64,000 nt of DNA, from positions 1,095,468-1,159,467 of the forward strand of contig KL197712.1 of the NCBI GenBank assembly GCA_000697665.1. Direction: 5' to 3'. Below the pieces are notes generated by a model. That model saw only the letters and a program-made list of their open reading frames with translations, made no database searches and had not been told where the DNA came from. Positions 63,501 to 64,000 of the stretch are shown piece after piece. Within the stretch, counting starts at the first letter, position 1. Each line of letters begins with the position of its first letter. The position numbers and the translations under genes were made by a program. The stretch is from Jaapia argillacea MUCL 33604. Taxonomy: Eukaryota; Basidiomycota; Agaricomycetes; Jaapiales; Jaapiaceae.

Positions 63501-64000
63501 TTGTAGCTTGATCGATAACACCACGACTGAAGAAGCGAACGAGATTTATACGACCAAGTTGGCGTTGTCTATTGGCAGGAGTGAGTGTTTTTTGATACCC
63601 TCAAAGGTTCTCGTTTAATTGATGATGGTTGGGTTTTAGGTGTCGTCAGGCCCAAAGTCGAGACTGAGATGTCCATCCAAGACCGTCACCCCACGTGTAT
63701 GTAAACCCTTCTCTCCCGTCCAGCATCAACTGATCACTAAACTGCGTATGTTTACCTCAGTGTTGTTCATGGATCTGGTGAACCACTATGCAGAGATCCT
63801 CCCTCCCACTATCGCCCGCAAGAAGCGCGAATCCGAACGCAAAGTTCCCCTCCGTAAACGGACTGCTCCAATCGATATGAGGCAGAGCCGAAGTCGGATT
63901 TCGGTCGGAGCTGATTTGAGAGCTCAGTTGGCTGCTCAGGAGAGGTCGGGTAAACCTGTTCCCTCTGGAGGGAATGAGACTGTTTCGTCTCCTTCTGTGG
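60586..64000 (+). CDS. F-BAR/DEP/RhoGAP protein (Rgd2-like), cut by window end
   Basis: This is a membrane-shaping Rho GTPase-activating protein. The start MAVLSLPLTFTNSFWSQDYR and GLEVLYGKLEQ, with the spliced GVTENDEIVAFIRARADAED, form the F-BAR N-terminus. FRCLQAESVNQGTAHRQVAK and an ERIKQSKQNLLEGWLRAYER block continue its helices. A Pro/Lys-rich linker precedes a DEP domain (FPLLGEYEKCFHGEEFVEWL, LCEDLGLMRRVGELG). The RhoGAP domain interrupts or follows the second helical part (VFGIDLRKWAEG, VPGVLTALLGALGEKYG). It continues with YEVPLAAVHHLRESING, VKLWMLELDPPLGLWEGW and VHLFVLDAVVSHLRNLID. The order matches yeast Rgd2. About 12 exons are visible, and the C-terminal tail continues beyond position 64000. 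Confidence 0.88.

Overview
This window is nuclear DNA from a filamentous fungus, almost certainly a basidiomycete of the Agaricomycetes. Genes are compact and broken by many GT-AG introns of about 45-75 bases. FunK1 fungal-type protein kinases, abundant in mushroom-forming fungi, are present in tandem. The conserved genes (NBP35, MPK1, U2AF2, GDB1, SGF73) read like basidiomycete orthologues. No mobile element, tRNA, rRNA or CRISPR array was recognised. Multi-exon coordinates run from the first to the last coding base and include introns.

Layout. 1-9.3 kb is an accessory region: four tandem FunK1 copies on the minus strand, one full length and three lacking most of the N-terminal half; all three short copies have lost the catalytic HRD-type aspartate. 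9.8-15.3 kb holds glycogen debranching enzyme, followed by an FAD monooxygenase. 18.7-29.4 kb holds SGF73 (SAGA), NBP35 (cytosolic Fe-S assembly), an Slt2/Mpk1-type MAP kinase and a symplekin/Pta1 polyadenylation factor. VMA10 is divergent from PTA1 across only about 108 bases. 30-33 kb holds a Zn2Cys6 transcription factor. 34-36 kb holds a divergent ribosomal pair, RPP2 and RPS15, around a promoter dense in inverted repeats. 36-41 kb encodes a LIM-RhoGAP protein. 41.5-45.2 kb contains two tandem dihydrodiol-dehydrogenase-like oxidoreductases with duplicated upstream DNA. 46-53 kb holds an SLC35F-type transporter, a small membrane protein, COX23 and an amidase. 53.6-64 kb holds U2AF2, FIS1, an M50B-like membrane protein, histone H2A and an F-BAR/DEP/RhoGAP protein cut by the window edge.

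The main observations are: the FunK1 array, in which one active-looking kinase sits among predicted pseudokinases; 10-16 nt microexons in MPK1 and RPS15; introns placed directly after the ATG in three housekeeping genes; a GC-AG intron inside a zinc-cluster codon block; and the palindrome cluster in the RPP2/RPS15 promoter. No operon-like undescribed system was found. All calls rest on reading the sequence and remembered family features, without database searches.
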